Assembly: GCF_004358665.1 (NCBI RefSeq)
Contig: NZ_SMZR01000004.1
Coordinates: 124,001 to 188,000, forward strand
Source of the DNA: Jeotgalibacillus sp. S-D1
GTDB lineage: Bacteria > Bacillota > Bacilli > Bacillales > Jeotgalibacillaceae
Length of the DNA: 64,000 bases
Direction: 5' to 3'
A program made the translations under genes and the position numbers. Shown here one piece after another: positions 31,464 through 39,836 of the stretch (positions are counted from its first letter, which is position 1; each line of letters opens with the position of its first letter). The notes below the pieces were generated by a model. It was not told the DNA's origin. It made no database searches and was given only the letters and a program-made list of their open reading frames with translations.

Positions 31464-32453
31464 ATGAATAAGCGCAGTAAAATGTTAAGAAATCTGGCTA
31501 TCCGATTTATCCATTATTTAAGTGATGATCTTGCCTATGCAACAATAGGAGGCTCCGTCGCAAGAGGAACGGCAGACTCATACAGTGATATTGATATTAC
31601 TCTATATACTTATAATCAATCTTTGACATCTGCCAATATCTTTTTTGAAAATGAATATATTCAGATTGAAGTAAAATCGGTGGAGCAGCTTCCGGACCTG
31701 GAGGCCGTTTTGCATGATCCCTGGAAAAACCGTTATATAAAAGAAGCTACTATTATTTTTGATCATGACCAGCGTTTTATAAAAGAAAAACAAAAAATAG
31801 ATTTGTATTATCATACTAATGATTGTAAAGAAAAAATGATTCACACGGTTTCGGATCTCTGTGCCGATCGAATGAACATTGCCCGTGACTGCATAAGAGA
31901 TGGCAAAGAATATTCGGCCATGATAGCAGCTAAAGGGGCGTGGGCGGAAGCGGCACTTCTTTATCAGTTTGTGAGCTCAGGGCTGCTTTCCACAGATACT
32001 GTTATATCTACTATTGAACGTGACTTCCGCGATACAGACCAGCTGAGAAAAATATTTTCTTATACTCCAATGCTCAACATGAGTGAGCTTTCTGGTGTAA
32101 TGGGTTTTGTAAGAAAAGAATTAAGAGAGAAAGGAAATGGTTTCTCCTTTGGTCTCTCTCCTGTACAGGATGAGTTGACCACACGAAAGTCAGAACGTTT
32201 ACTTAAGGCGGGGGATTATTTTAATCTGCTATGGCAAACCTACGGAGAAGCTTTGTGGCTTTATTTTGAAACTGCCGAGGGGCTGTCTTTTGAAAAATAT
32301 CGAGAAGAACTTTCTGAAGAGGGAAGACTGGCGATGGAGAAACTCGGTTTCTTGAAGGTGAAAAACAATGAGGTAGATGAACTGGAGAGAATGACGAACG
32401 AATTGCTGGAGTTTTCCTGCAGGAAGTTTAAAACGAAAAGTGACCTTAAATAA
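31464..32453 (+). CDS. Nucleotidyltransferase-domain protein, 329 aa
   Basis: The pol-beta-type signature IGGSVARGTADSYSDIDIT (~22-40) supplies the GG/GS pair and two metal-binding Asp residues. The remainder is helical, with KGAWAEAALLYQF and a Tyr/Trp-rich middle resembling aminoglycoside-nucleotidyltransferase or HEPN-like helices. The ATG at 31464 lies behind AGGAGTGGTGAGG. The substrate is unknown; this superfamily includes toxins, tRNA-modifying and drug-modifying enzymes. Compared with 694-1533, only the signature and domain order are shared. Confidence 0.72.
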   Translation: MNKRSKMLRNLAIRFIHYLSDDLAYATIGGSVARGTADSYSDIDITLYTYNQSLTSANIFFENEYIQIEVKSVEQLPDLEAVLHDPWKNRYIKEATIIFDHDQRFIKEKQKIDLYYHTNDCKEKMIHTVSDLCADRMNIARDCIRDGKEYSAMIAAKGAWAEAALLYQFVSSGLLSTDTVISTIERDFRDTDQLRKIFSYTPMLNMSELSGVMGFVRKELREKGNGFSFGLSPVQDELTTRKSERLLKAGDYFNLLWQTYGEALWLYFETAEGLSFEKYREELSEEGRLAMEKLGFLKVKNNEVDELERMTNELLEFSCRKFKTKSDLK

Positions 32454-32477
32454 ATGCTTAAGGCCACTAAAATGGGA

Positions 32478-32753
32478 CTATGTTCTCATGCAACTATGCA
32501 CACAATTTATCCAGGAAGCTGTTCCCGGAGTAAGACCTAATAAATAACATCTGCTTCTGCACAATTGAAATTTAGGATCTCTTGGGTCGTAATAAGGGAA
32601 AAATTGCGCATAAAGCGGGATAAAAGACTGATACTGCTGAGAGTATGGGTCAAACTGATAATATGGATTTTGCGATGGGTTCCATTGGTTTTGCGGAGGG
32701 GAAATGCGTTCTTCATTATAATGACTATACCAGTTTTCAGGGTTATGAAACAT
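32478..32753 (-). CDS. Small Tyr/Pro/Gln-rich protein with paired CxxxC motifs, 91 aa
   Basis: A real gene by its AACAGGAGGTCC box 6 nt before ATG 32753. The first 60 residues are dominated by Tyr, Pro, Gln, Ser and Asn (WYSHYNEE, NPYYQFDPYSQQYQSF), resembling spore coat or exosporium-type low-complexity proteins. The C-terminus has two CxxxC pairs, CRSRC and CVHSC, about 20 residues apart, which could form a disulfide hairpin or bind metal. I know no named family. It has no signal peptide. A coat role is an inference from composition only. Confidence 0.6.
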   Translation of the reverse strand: MFHNPENWYSHYNEERISPPQNQWNPSQNPYYQFDPYSQQYQSFIPLYAQFFPYYDPRDPKFQLCRSRCYLLGLTPGTASWINCVHSCMRT

Positions 32754-32816
32754 AGCCGGACCTCCTGTTCATGATGTATTAGTATATGGCTCAGGCTTCA
32801 CATGGTTCCTGGCATT

Positions 32817-32848
32817 AAAAAGAGGCATCCAGACGGATGCCTCTTTTT
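32817..32848 (-). terminator. Terminator after the D-2-hydroxyacid dehydrogenase, also usable on the plus strand
   Basis: AAAAAGAGGCATCC-AGAC-GGATGCCTCTTTTT: a perfect 14-bp arm pair with a 4-nt loop. It overlaps the 3' end of the minus-strand gene. Confidence 0.9.
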
Positions 32849-33806
32849 AATATCCTTTCTCGTAATCAATCAGATTAACAGTTGGTGTTTCTCCGTTTAC
32901 ATAATTCAGGAGATTTGGAATCAGAATATTTTCAACAACCCGCTGATTATAATGCTCTGTTGCCCCTGCCGTATGGGGTGTGATAATTACGTTTTCCATC
33001 TCCCATAAAGGGTTATGATTTTCTAGAGGCTCCTGCTCGAAAACATCCAGTCCTGCACCTGCGATCTTCTGATCCTGTAGTGCTTGAATCAAGTCTTTTT
33101 CGACAACAATTTCTCCTCTTCCGATATTGATGAGAAAGGCACTTTCTTTCATGTCATTAAATTGCTTTTCACCAAACAGTTTATTGGTTTCTTTTGTATG
33201 CGGAAGGGTGATCACCACGTAATCCAACTCAGGGAGAACGTCCGATAAGGAAGATAGAGTGTAGATTTCGTCAAAGTGTTCCTCCTGTTTATTACTTCGA
33301 CGGACACCGATTACTTTCATGCCAAATGCTTTCGCTATTTTAGCAGTTTCTTTTCCAATTGCTCCAGTACCAATCAAACCCAGGGTTTTGCCATGAATCT
33401 CTAATTTTAGTCCGGCATGATGCCATGTTTTATGTTGCTGCTGACGGCTGTACGTATGAACTTTACGTGTAAGGCCAAGCATTAGGGCGAAAATAGTTTC
33501 TGAGATTGGGTTCGCATGAACTCCGGTTGCACTGGTGAGATGATAGTGCCGTTCCTTAAATACTTCCAGGGGCAGATTATCAATACCTGCACTCCATGAC
33601 TGAATCCATTTAACCTTTGATTGTGAATCAAGTAATTCATGCATTTCCTTTTTCCAGCCGGCAATGATTTCAGCTTCTTTTAATTGAGGCTCCCAGACCG
33701 ATTGATCTCTTCCAACAATGATGTTCCAATCTGGAATGGCTTTTTGTAATTGGTCGATCAATGATTCCTCTAAGTTTTGTGTCACAATAAGTGTTTGTTT
33801 CGACAT
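32847..33806 (-). CDS. D-2-hydroxyacid dehydrogenase (NAD-binding)
   Basis: Oxidises D-2-hydroxyacids or reduces 2-oxoacids with NAD(P). The 319-residue chain has the Rossmann motif LGLIGTGAIGKETAK (~142), the catalytic Arg in NIGRGEIV (~226) and His in TPHTAGAT (~276), with the acidic Glu in between (DVFEQEPL). The start at 33806 follows GGAGGAGATTGT; the extra upstream frame is not used. It is closest to phosphoglycerate/hydroxypyruvate-type dehydrogenases, but the shortness excludes SerA. The substrate is unknown. Confidence 0.88.
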   Translation of the reverse strand: MSKQTLIVTQNLEESLIDQLQKAIPDWNIIVGRDQSVWEPQLKEAEIIAGWKKEMHELLDSQSKVKWIQSWSAGIDNLPLEVFKERHYHLTSATGVHANPISETIFALMLGLTRKVHTYSRQQQHKTWHHAGLKLEIHGKTLGLIGTGAIGKETAKIAKAFGMKVIGVRRSNKQEEHFDEIYTLSSLSDVLPELDYVVITLPHTKETNKLFGEKQFNDMKESAFLINIGRGEIVVEKDLIQALQDQKIAGAGLDVFEQEPLENHNPLWEMENVIITPHTAGATEHYNQRVVENILIPNLLNYVNGETPTVNLIDYEKGY

Positions 33807-33963
33807 ACAATCTCCTCCAGTACCACATATTGATATTATTCTATCAGAAAAGCAACGCAATTCGATTAAAAGTGATTTTCTAAAAGGAGATCATTCGACG
33901 AATGGAGAAGTAGAAGGGGAAGTGTGATTCTGTTGAATTTATAATAGCCACAAAATAAAAAAG

Positions 33964-34464
33964 CTATTTTTTTGAGTCAAAAAAAAGATGACTAATCGTG
34001 TAGGATTTATCGTTAATTTCTAGAAGCCCAAAAGAATACTGCTGCTGTCTTCGTTTGTCTGTAGGAGAGCCCGGGTTAAAAAGAATCATTCCGTCCTTAT
34101 CTTTTTTCAGGGGGATGTGGGAATGCCCGAATATCAGGATATCAATCGCTTCCTGTGAAAACAGATCCATAGCGCGCTGCTCAGTTGTCTTACCCTTTCC
34201 ATCTCCATGGGTAACCCCAATTCTGACATTGTCAATTTTCAGCAGGATTTTTTTTGTGAACCTGCGATGCAGCCATTCCTCGTCAACATTGCCGGTTACT
34301 CCATAGACAGGGGCGTACTGAACTAGTTTTTCGTATACGGACTTATCCTGCCAATCGCCTGCATGGATGATGGCATCTGCATTTGAAAGATGGGGAGTAA
34401 GAGCCATGGGCAGCTGTTTGGCCATTCTTGGCATATGGGTATCGGAAACAATTACTATTTTCAT
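33964..34464 (-). CDS. Metallophosphoesterase, YfcE/YsnB-type phosphodiesterase
   Basis: A dinuclear-metal phosphodiesterase of 166 residues. All family motifs are present: SDTH (~7), HAGDW (~35), GVTGNVD with Asn-Asp (~55), THGDGKG (~84) and FGHSHIP (~112). Such enzymes hydrolyse small phosphodiesters in the cytoplasm; the natural substrate is unclear. The ATG is preceded by TTAGGGGTGAAC. No partner gene is evident. Confidence 0.9.
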   Translation of the reverse strand: MKIVIVSDTHMPRMAKQLPMALTPHLSNADAIIHAGDWQDKSVYEKLVQYAPVYGVTGNVDEEWLHRRFTKKILLKIDNVRIGVTHGDGKGKTTEQRAMDLFSQEAIDILIFGHSHIPLKKDKDGMILFNPGSPTDKRRQQQYSFGLLEINDKSYTISHLFFDSKK

Positions 34465-34543
34465 TTAGTTCACCCCTAACAAATATTCATGTTAAACTAT
34501 TGTATCAAATAGATTTGGCACGATCTAAAGGAGATTCGAAAAT

Positions 34544-35260
34544 ATGCACATATTTGAAGGAGAAGTTACCTTTCAGCCAACTAAAACAATTCAGTCTTTT
34601 ACCGTTAGAAAATTAGAAAGCCAGGATGAAAAATCGTATCTTCAATTGCAGGATGAAATAGTGAACGGCCTTGGGGATCCAGAGACGCTGCAGCCGCTGA
34701 CAACAGAGGAACTGCGTTACATATTTGAAGGCGGCGGGATTATCCTTGGGGTATTTGTTGAAGAAGTGCTTATTGCCGCCCGCGCACTACTTTATCCTGG
34801 AGATGATCCTGAAAATGTGGGACATGATCTTGAATTGTCATTTGAAGAGCAAATGAAGGTCGTGCATCAGGAAATTACGCTTGTAAAAGAAGAGTACAGA
34901 GGAAACGGCTTGCAGAAAACACTGTCTAAAATAATTATGCAGCAGCTTCGCCACTCGTCTAATTATTTTGTGCATTTGTGCAGTACAGTTTCACCGAAGA
35001 ATATTCCATCTTTAAAAGACAAGTTCAACCAGGGACTTGTTATAGTAGACGTCAAAGAAAAATATGAAGGTTCTCTTCGCTATATATTTTATCAGCATTT
35101 GGTGCAAAATATAAAAATTGAATCCTCTTCATTGGTTTATATTCGCATAGATAAAGTGGACCGGCACAAGGACTTCCTGGATAGCGGCTATGTAGGGGTT
35201 GGTATTGATCAAACAAAACTTGGCGTTTGGATTGCCTTTGGCAGAGTAGTAGAAAAATAA
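34544..35260 (+). CDS. GNAT-like acetyltransferase
   Basis: A 238-residue protein with a GNAT core in its middle: FEGGGIILGVFVEEVLIAARALLYPG (~65-90), then LVKEEYRGNGLQKTLSKII (~120), the acetyl-CoA-binding R-x-x-G-x segment in degenerate form. The N-terminal ~25 residues and the C-terminal ~70 (FYQHLVQNIKIE, DSGYVGVGIDQTKLGVWIAFGR) are additional to a minimal GNAT. The start follows AAAGGAGATT. The substrate is unknown. Confidence 0.7.
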   Translation: MHIFEGEVTFQPTKTIQSFTVRKLESQDEKSYLQLQDEIVNGLGDPETLQPLTTEELRYIFEGGGIILGVFVEEVLIAARALLYPGDDPENVGHDLELSFEEQMKVVHQEITLVKEEYRGNGLQKTLSKIIMQQLRHSSNYFVHLCSTVSPKNIPSLKDKFNQGLVIVDVKEKYEGSLRYIFYQHLVQNIKIESSSLVYIRIDKVDRHKDFLDSGYVGVGIDQTKLGVWIAFGRVVEK

Positions 35261-35335
35261 TGAAAAAGTTTATTTCTTGCAGGAGTGGGAATTACTACAT
35301 TAACACTTAATAAAATATGTAGGAGGCTTACTCAC

Positions 35336-35917
35336 ATGACACAAACAAGAAGCTATAACACCACAAATAGCAATCAAACTGACAAGAAGAATAGTAAATT
35401 ATTAAAAGGTGTATTGGTAGGAGCGGTAGTCGGGGGAGCGGTTACATTATTTGATTCCGGCACGCGTAAACAATTAACCTCAAGCAGCCGAAACGTAAAA
35501 AATTCAACAGCAGGACTGGTTTCGAAAGTAAAAGACAATCCTTCTGAATTGAAGAATGATGTGCAGGACCGGTTAAAATCAGCTGCAGATGTATTGAAAA
35601 ATGCAATTAAAGATGCACAAAACCTTTATGAAAGAGTAAATGAAGACGTAGTGCCTCAAGTTGAAGAAATTCGTGAAAATGCATCAGATATTTTATCCAC
35701 TGCCAACGACACAAAGGACAGTATTAAAAATATCGGAAGCCAGGTTGCTGAAGCTGGAAGCGAAGTAACTGGAGACAGCCAGTCTTCATCAAACAGCAAT
35801 CAACAAAATGAATCAAACCAAAGCGGATCCGCTTCAGGGACGAGCGGTTTAAGCAAAGAAAGTGCACAGACCGTGTCAGCGTCACCTCAAGGAAGCATTC
35901 CTGGAAAAAGAGGATAA
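35336..35917 (+). CDS. YtxH domain protein (general stress-type)
   Basis: The ATG at 35336 follows TAGGAGGCTT; the upstream frame is not translated. The 193-residue chain has one N-terminal hydrophobic helix (GVLVGAVVGGAVTLF, ~24-38) typical of YtxH proteins, then a charged amphipathic helical stretch (KVKDNPSELKNDVQDRLKSA) and a Ser/Gln/Asn/Gly-rich disordered tail (SQSSSNSNQQNESNQSGSAS). Family members in B. subtilis belong to the SigB stress regulon. Two terminators follow. Confidence 0.8.
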   Translation: MTQTRSYNTTNSNQTDKKNSKLLKGVLVGAVVGGAVTLFDSGTRKQLTSSSRNVKNSTAGLVSKVKDNPSELKNDVQDRLKSAADVLKNAIKDAQNLYERVNEDVVPQVEEIRENASDILSTANDTKDSIKNIGSQVAEAGSEVTGDSQSSSNSNQQNESNQSGSASGTSGLSKESAQTVSASPQGSIPGKRG

Positions 35918-35933
35918 TGATATAAGAACCCAT

Positions 35934-35961
35934 CCTCCGGCAAATGAGCCGGAGGGTTTTT
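35934..35961 (+). terminator. Terminator after the YtxH gene
   Basis: CCTCCGGC and GCCGGAGG form a perfect 8-bp stem with a 6-nt loop, followed by GTTTTTACT. Confidence 0.85.
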
Positions 35962-35976
35962 ACTATTTAAACAGAT

Positions 35977-36006
35977 AAAACGCACAAGGGCAGCCTTGTG
36001 CGTTTT
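35977..36006 (-). terminator. Terminator after chrA (minus), symmetric
   Basis: AAAACGCACAAGG-GCAG-CCTTGTGCGTTTT: a perfect 13-bp arm pair around a 4-nt loop, 12 bp from the chrA stop. Confidence 0.85.
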
Positions 36007-36017
36007 AACTTTAAAAT

Positions 36018-37202
36018 TTAAATATAAGCGATGATGGTTCCTCCAATTGCACCAGTCAGAACGACAAGCCAAGGAGGGAGCTTCCAATAAACCAGCATGC
36101 TGAATAAAATGGCTGCAAATGCAAAATCAATTGGTTCGCCAATGGAGCTTGTCCAAATGGGGTAATAAAATGCTGAAATAAGAATGCCGACGACAGCTGC
36201 ATTCACACCCAGCAGAGCGCTCTTCATAGCAGGATTTTTACGAAGCTGATTCCAAAAAGGCAGCGTACCCAAAATTAACAGGAATGCTGGCAGGAAAATA
36301 GCGAATGTTGCCAGCAATCCTCCCTGCCAGCCATTCATTACAGCTCCAATATAAGCGGCAAATGTAAACAGCGGACCCGGTACAGCCTGCGCAGCACCGT
36401 AGCCGGCAAGAAACGCCTCCTCGCTGATCCAGCCAGTTGGAACAAACTCTCTTTCAAGAAGCGGTAAAACCACATGTCCGCCTCCGAAAACCAGAGAACC
36501 GGAACGGTAAAAGCTGTCAAACATTGCAATCCAGCTGACTGAGGTGATTTCTCTGAGTATTGGGAGCACTGCCAGCAAGCCAAAAAACAAAACGAGGCAG
36601 ACAGTTCCTAATCGTTTGGAAATCGGGAACGAAAAACTTTTTTCCTCTTCCGCAGGCTGCTTTTTAAATAGAAGAAATCCTGCAATTGCAGCCAATAAAA
36701 TAACGGCTATTTGTGAAATGGCTGATTGCCATAACAGGGTAATGGTTAAAGCGAAGAGAGCAATTGCCTTCCGCTGCAAATCTGGAGCAAGGTTTTTAGC
36801 CATGCCGATGATCGCGTGTGCAACCACCGCTACTGCTACAATCTTCAGACCATTTAGCCAGCCTGCGTTTCCAACATCAAAGCTTTGGACAACCAGAGCA
36901 AAAATAATTAATGCCAGTACCGAAGGAAGCGTAAAGCCAAGAAATGAAATAACGCCTCCTAATGTACCAGCACGCAGCACACCAATCCCGATGCCTACCT
37001 GACTGCTGGCTGGTCCAGGGAGAAATTGGCAAAGGGCGACAAGGTCTGCATAGCTTTTCTCATCCAGCCATCTTCTTTTGCGTACATACTCATCATGGAA
37101 ATAACCCAGGTGCGCAACGGGTCCGCCAAAGGAAGTAAAGCCCAATCGGGTTGAAATCATAAAAAGCTGTAAATAAGTCTGAAGGGTAATCCTATCTTTC
37201 AT
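36018..37202 (-). CDS. chrA: Chromate transporter ChrA (long, two-domain CHR)
   Basis: A membrane protein of the CHR family that exports chromate, conferring tolerance. The 394-residue chain is the long form with two homologous CHR halves: FGGPVAHLGYFHDEYVRKRRW near residue 25 and FGGGHVVLPLLEREFV near 240, about ten to twelve helices in all. The ATG follows AAAGGAGTTATTA; padR lies 19 bp upstream on the same strand, so the regulator and transporter are co-transcribed. Chromate specificity is inferred from the family. Confidence 0.9.
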   Translation of the reverse strand: MKDRITLQTYLQLFMISTRLGFTSFGGPVAHLGYFHDEYVRKRRWLDEKSYADLVALCQFLPGPASSQVGIGIGVLRAGTLGGVISFLGFTLPSVLALIIFALVVQSFDVGNAGWLNGLKIVAVAVVAHAIIGMAKNLAPDLQRKAIALFALTITLLWQSAISQIAVILLAAIAGFLLFKKQPAEEEKSFSFPISKRLGTVCLVLFFGLLAVLPILREITSVSWIAMFDSFYRSGSLVFGGGHVVLPLLEREFVPTGWISEEAFLAGYGAAQAVPGPLFTFAAYIGAVMNGWQGGLLATFAIFLPAFLLILGTLPFWNQLRKNPAMKSALLGVNAAVVGILISAFYYPIWTSSIGEPIDFAFAAILFSMLVYWKLPPWLVVLTGAIGGTIIAYI

Positions 37203-37221
37203 AAAATAATAACTCCTTTCA

Positions 37222-37533
37222 TTATTCGTTTATTTCTTTAAAAAGTTCACTTGCTTTTTTTCTTGCTTCAATTAATACGGCAATGCCTTTTTGTGTCACG
37301 GTATAGTATTTACGTATTTTGCCATCCACATTTTGATTTTCTTTATGCAATAGGCCGTCTTTTTCCATTGAATGCAGGATTGGATAGAGGGTACCGGCAG
37401 AAATGTTATAGCCATGTTCCCTAAGTTCTTCAAGCATCCATGTTCCATAAATAGGTTCTTCGTTCGCATGGTGAAGGATGTGGATATGAATAAATCCTAG
37501 AAAAAGCTTCCGTAATACCTTATCTTCTTCCAT
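37222..37533 (-). CDS. PadR family transcriptional regulator
   Basis: A winged-helix repressor of 103 residues with the PadR core: EEPIYGTWMLEELREHGYNISAGTLYPILHSMEKDGLL (two adjacent segments around 22-59) followed by the wing (RKYYTVTQKGIAVL). It is the first gene of a padR-chrA operon, which suggests chromate-linked autoregulation. The region upstream holds the perfect palindrome CGATATCG at about 37567-37574, a plausible but unproven operator. The ATG follows AGGAGGTGCACAC. Confidence 0.87.
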   Translation of the reverse strand: MEEDKVLRKLFLGFIHIHILHHANEEPIYGTWMLEELREHGYNISAGTLYPILHSMEKDGLLHKENQNVDGKIRKYYTVTQKGIAVLIEARKKASELFKEINE

Positions 37534-37663
37534 GTGTGCACCTCCTGATCTTCAATATAGAAAACCGATATCGAAAAGGTATAATGAGAGTATAACGAGT
37601 TCGTGAGGGAAAGTGAATAATTTCATGAAAGTCTTTACACAATCTTTACATTGCTGTTTAATA

Positions 37664-37700
37664 TAAAAAAACCGCCCGTTATCTTCCTGAACGGGCGGTT
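37664..37700 (-). terminator. Terminator after the DUF3243 gene (minus)
   Basis: On the minus strand AACCGCCCGTT and AACGGGCGGTT form an 11-bp perfect stem with a 9-nt loop, followed by TTTTTT. Confidence 0.88.
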
Positions 37701-37712
37701 GGATGCATTCAA

Positions 37713-38024
37713 TTAGTCATTTGTTTGTTGTGCGATGCGAACGAGCATATGAGCCAGATGGTGACGCTGATCTTTGTCTCCAACCTTCCATAGTTCCTGA
37801 AGAAGTTTTTCCTCTGCATTACGGGGCTGTTCATTTTTGGAAAGGTAGTCGCCTACTTTCTCAGCCCCTTTGGCTAATGACTCCTCACCTAAACCAAGCT
37901 TTTCTCCTTTGGAGACCTGGTCACCGAGGTAATCTTTAAACCGGCCAAAACTCTGTAAAATATCGTCCTTTTTTTGCTCATCAGTTTGTTGAATCTCTCG
38001 TTCTACTTTATTTTCGACACTCAT
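37713..38024 (-). CDS. DUF3243 protein (YmfJ-like)
   Basis: The ATG at 38024 follows ATCAGGAGGTTTTATC; the frame extends much further upstream but without a site. The 103-residue helical acidic protein has the family core FKDYLGDQVSKGEKLGLGEE (~28-47), PRNAEEKLLQELWKVGD and the HHLAHMLVR end, matching my recollection of B. subtilis YmfJ. The function is unknown. It is monocistronic with its own terminator. Confidence 0.82.
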   Translation of the reverse strand: MSVENKVEREIQQTDEQKKDDILQSFGRFKDYLGDQVSKGEKLGLGEESLAKGAEKVGDYLSKNEQPRNAEEKLLQELWKVGDKDQRHHLAHMLVRIAQQTND

Positions 38025-38225
38025 GATAAAACCTCCTGATAATTTTTTAGGTACAGTAGCTAATTTACCCGGTATTTTCCAGGTGAAACAATCGAATGTG
38101 CTGCCGATGTAACTGAAGAATCTATAATTTTCATCTATTAATAAGTATGTTTTCAGGAAGCGTTTTGGTAAAGAGGAGTTAATGTCATTAACTGCCCATC
38201 GCACCTTAAAGAGGAGGAACAATCT

Positions 38226-38726
38226 ATGCAGGTTAAGCAGCTAAAATCCATCCATGCAGAAAAGTATAGAACGTTAAGGTTTGAAGCACTTCAGCAAAAC
38301 CCGGAGGCCTTTGCTTCAAGCTACGAGGAAGAAAGAGAGAGACCAATAAGTAATTTTCAGGAAAGACTTGAAACAGCTGCATCGTTTACCTTCGGGGCAT
38401 TTAATGAAGGAGAACTTATTGGAGTTGTCACACTCGTTCCTCAAACATTGATAAAAATGAGACATAAGGGATCTATATTTGCCATGTACGTGACTCCTGA
38501 CAGCAGAGGGTCCGGAGCCGGACGGAAATTAATGGAGGCAGCGATTGAAAAAGCAAAGGAAATCGATGGACTCAGTCATTTGCTTCTTACAGTGGTTCAA
38601 TCCAACCAGCAAGCCAAAAAACTGTATTCCTCATTAGGATTTGTTTCATTCGGGATAGAGAAAAAGGCATTAAAATTGAATGGCGAGTATATAGATGAAG
38701 AATATATGCAATTGGAACTGGATTGA
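38226..38726 (+). CDS. GNAT family N-acetyltransferase
   Basis: A 166-residue GNAT with the CoA motif TPDSRGSGAGRKLMEAAI (~98) and motif B LTVVQSNQQAKKLYSSLGF. The start follows AAGAGGAGG. The opening (YRTLRFEALQQNPEAFASSYEEE) resembles GNATs that act on protein N-termini or small amines, but the substrate is unknown. It lies just before the Moco island and has no shared function evident. Confidence 0.85.
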   Translation: MQVKQLKSIHAEKYRTLRFEALQQNPEAFASSYEEERERPISNFQERLETAASFTFGAFNEGELIGVVTLVPQTLIKMRHKGSIFAMYVTPDSRGSGAGRKLMEAAIEKAKEIDGLSHLLLTVVQSNQQAKKLYSSLGFVSFGIEKKALKLNGEYIDEEYMQLELD

Positions 38727-38813
38727 ATGCCAAAATCTTGAATGCCGTTCTATTTATTGCTATGTTTATTTTAATTATTTTTTCTGAATTTTAAACTAAA
38801 GGTGGGGGCGCAG

Positions 38814-39836
38814 GTGCATAAGGATCGTTATTCAAGACAGGAATTATTTCGCCCGATTGGTAAAGATGGACAGCAGATGATTCGCAGTAAACATGTCCTG
38901 CTGATCGGTGCCGGAGCACTTGGCACAGGAAATGCAGAAGCCCTGGTTCGGGCAGGGATTGGAAAGCTGACGATTGTAGACCGTGACTACGTTGAAGCAA
39001 GCAATCTTCAAAGGCAGCAGCTGTACTGCGAATCAGATGCGCGGAAACGGCTTCCAAAGGCGATAGCAGCAAAATATCGCTTAGAGCAGTTAAATAGTTT
39101 CGTTGAGATAGATACGAAGATTACGGATATATCATACTCTGAGCTGCTTTCCCTTGCCGAAAAAGCTCATTTAATTATTGATGCAACTGACAATTATGAT
39201 ACACGTCTTATGATTAATGATGCCGCTCAAAAACTTGGCATCCCCTGGATCTACGGTGCTTGTGTCGGCAGCTACGGGATGACGTTTACAGTTGTGCCCG
39301 GCCGGACGCCTTGTTTTAACTGTTTATGGGAAAGTGTTCCCATGACAGGGGAAACATGTGATACAGCGGGAATCATCAGTTCCGCAGCAGGGATGGTGGT
39401 TGCGTATCAAACAGCTGATGCGCTTAAATTATTGGTCGAGGATTTTGATTCCTTAAGCGGCAGGCTCATCACATTTGATTTGTGGCAGAACACTCATAAC
39501 AGCATTAAAGTGGACAAGTTGAAAAAGCCTGGCTGTCCTTCCTGCGGGGAGTCTCCAACCTATCCATACCTGTCTTCAAAGAACAGGATGAAAACGGCCG
39601 TTTTATGCGGAAGAAACACTGTTCAGATTCGACCGGCTGAAAGGAAACGGGTAAATCTAAACGACTTGCATGCTGTCTTCTCAACCCAGGGGCTCCCCGT
39701 TCAATTTAACAATTTCCTGCTTAGTGTGGAACTTGATTCCAAACGCATGGTGATTTTTGAGGATGGTCGGGTTCTTGTTCATGGCACGAGTAATCTGGTG
39801 GAAGCCAAAAAAACATACCATCTTGTTTTTAATTAG
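38814..39836 (+). CDS. moeB: Molybdopterin-synthase/thiamine adenylyltransferase MoeB (ThiF/HesA family)
   Basis: Adenylates the C-terminal Gly of MoaD (or ThiS) before sulfur transfer. The 340-residue chain has the nucleotide-binding GAGALGTGNAEAL (~33), IVDRDYVEASNLQRQ (with the catalytic Arg-Gln), DNYDTRLMINDAA, and two zinc Cys pairs, PCFNCLW and GCPSCGE. GTG 38814 follows AGGTGGGGG; a GTG four codons upstream lies in that box. It leads the Moco island, abutting modA by zero bases. It may also serve ThiS, since ThiF and MoeB are hard to separate. Confidence 0.88.
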   Translation: MHKDRYSRQELFRPIGKDGQQMIRSKHVLLIGAGALGTGNAEALVRAGIGKLTIVDRDYVEASNLQRQQLYCESDARKRLPKAIAAKYRLEQLNSFVEIDTKITDISYSELLSLAEKAHLIIDATDNYDTRLMINDAAQKLGIPWIYGACVGSYGMTFTVVPGRTPCFNCLWESVPMTGETCDTAGIISSAAGMVVAYQTADALKLLVEDFDSLSGRLITFDLWQNTHNSIKVDKLKKPGCPSCGESPTYPYLSSKNRMKTAVLCGRNTVQIRPAERKRVNLNDLHAVFSTQGLPVQFNNFLLSVELDSKRMVIFEDGRVLVHGTSNLVEAKKTYHLVFN

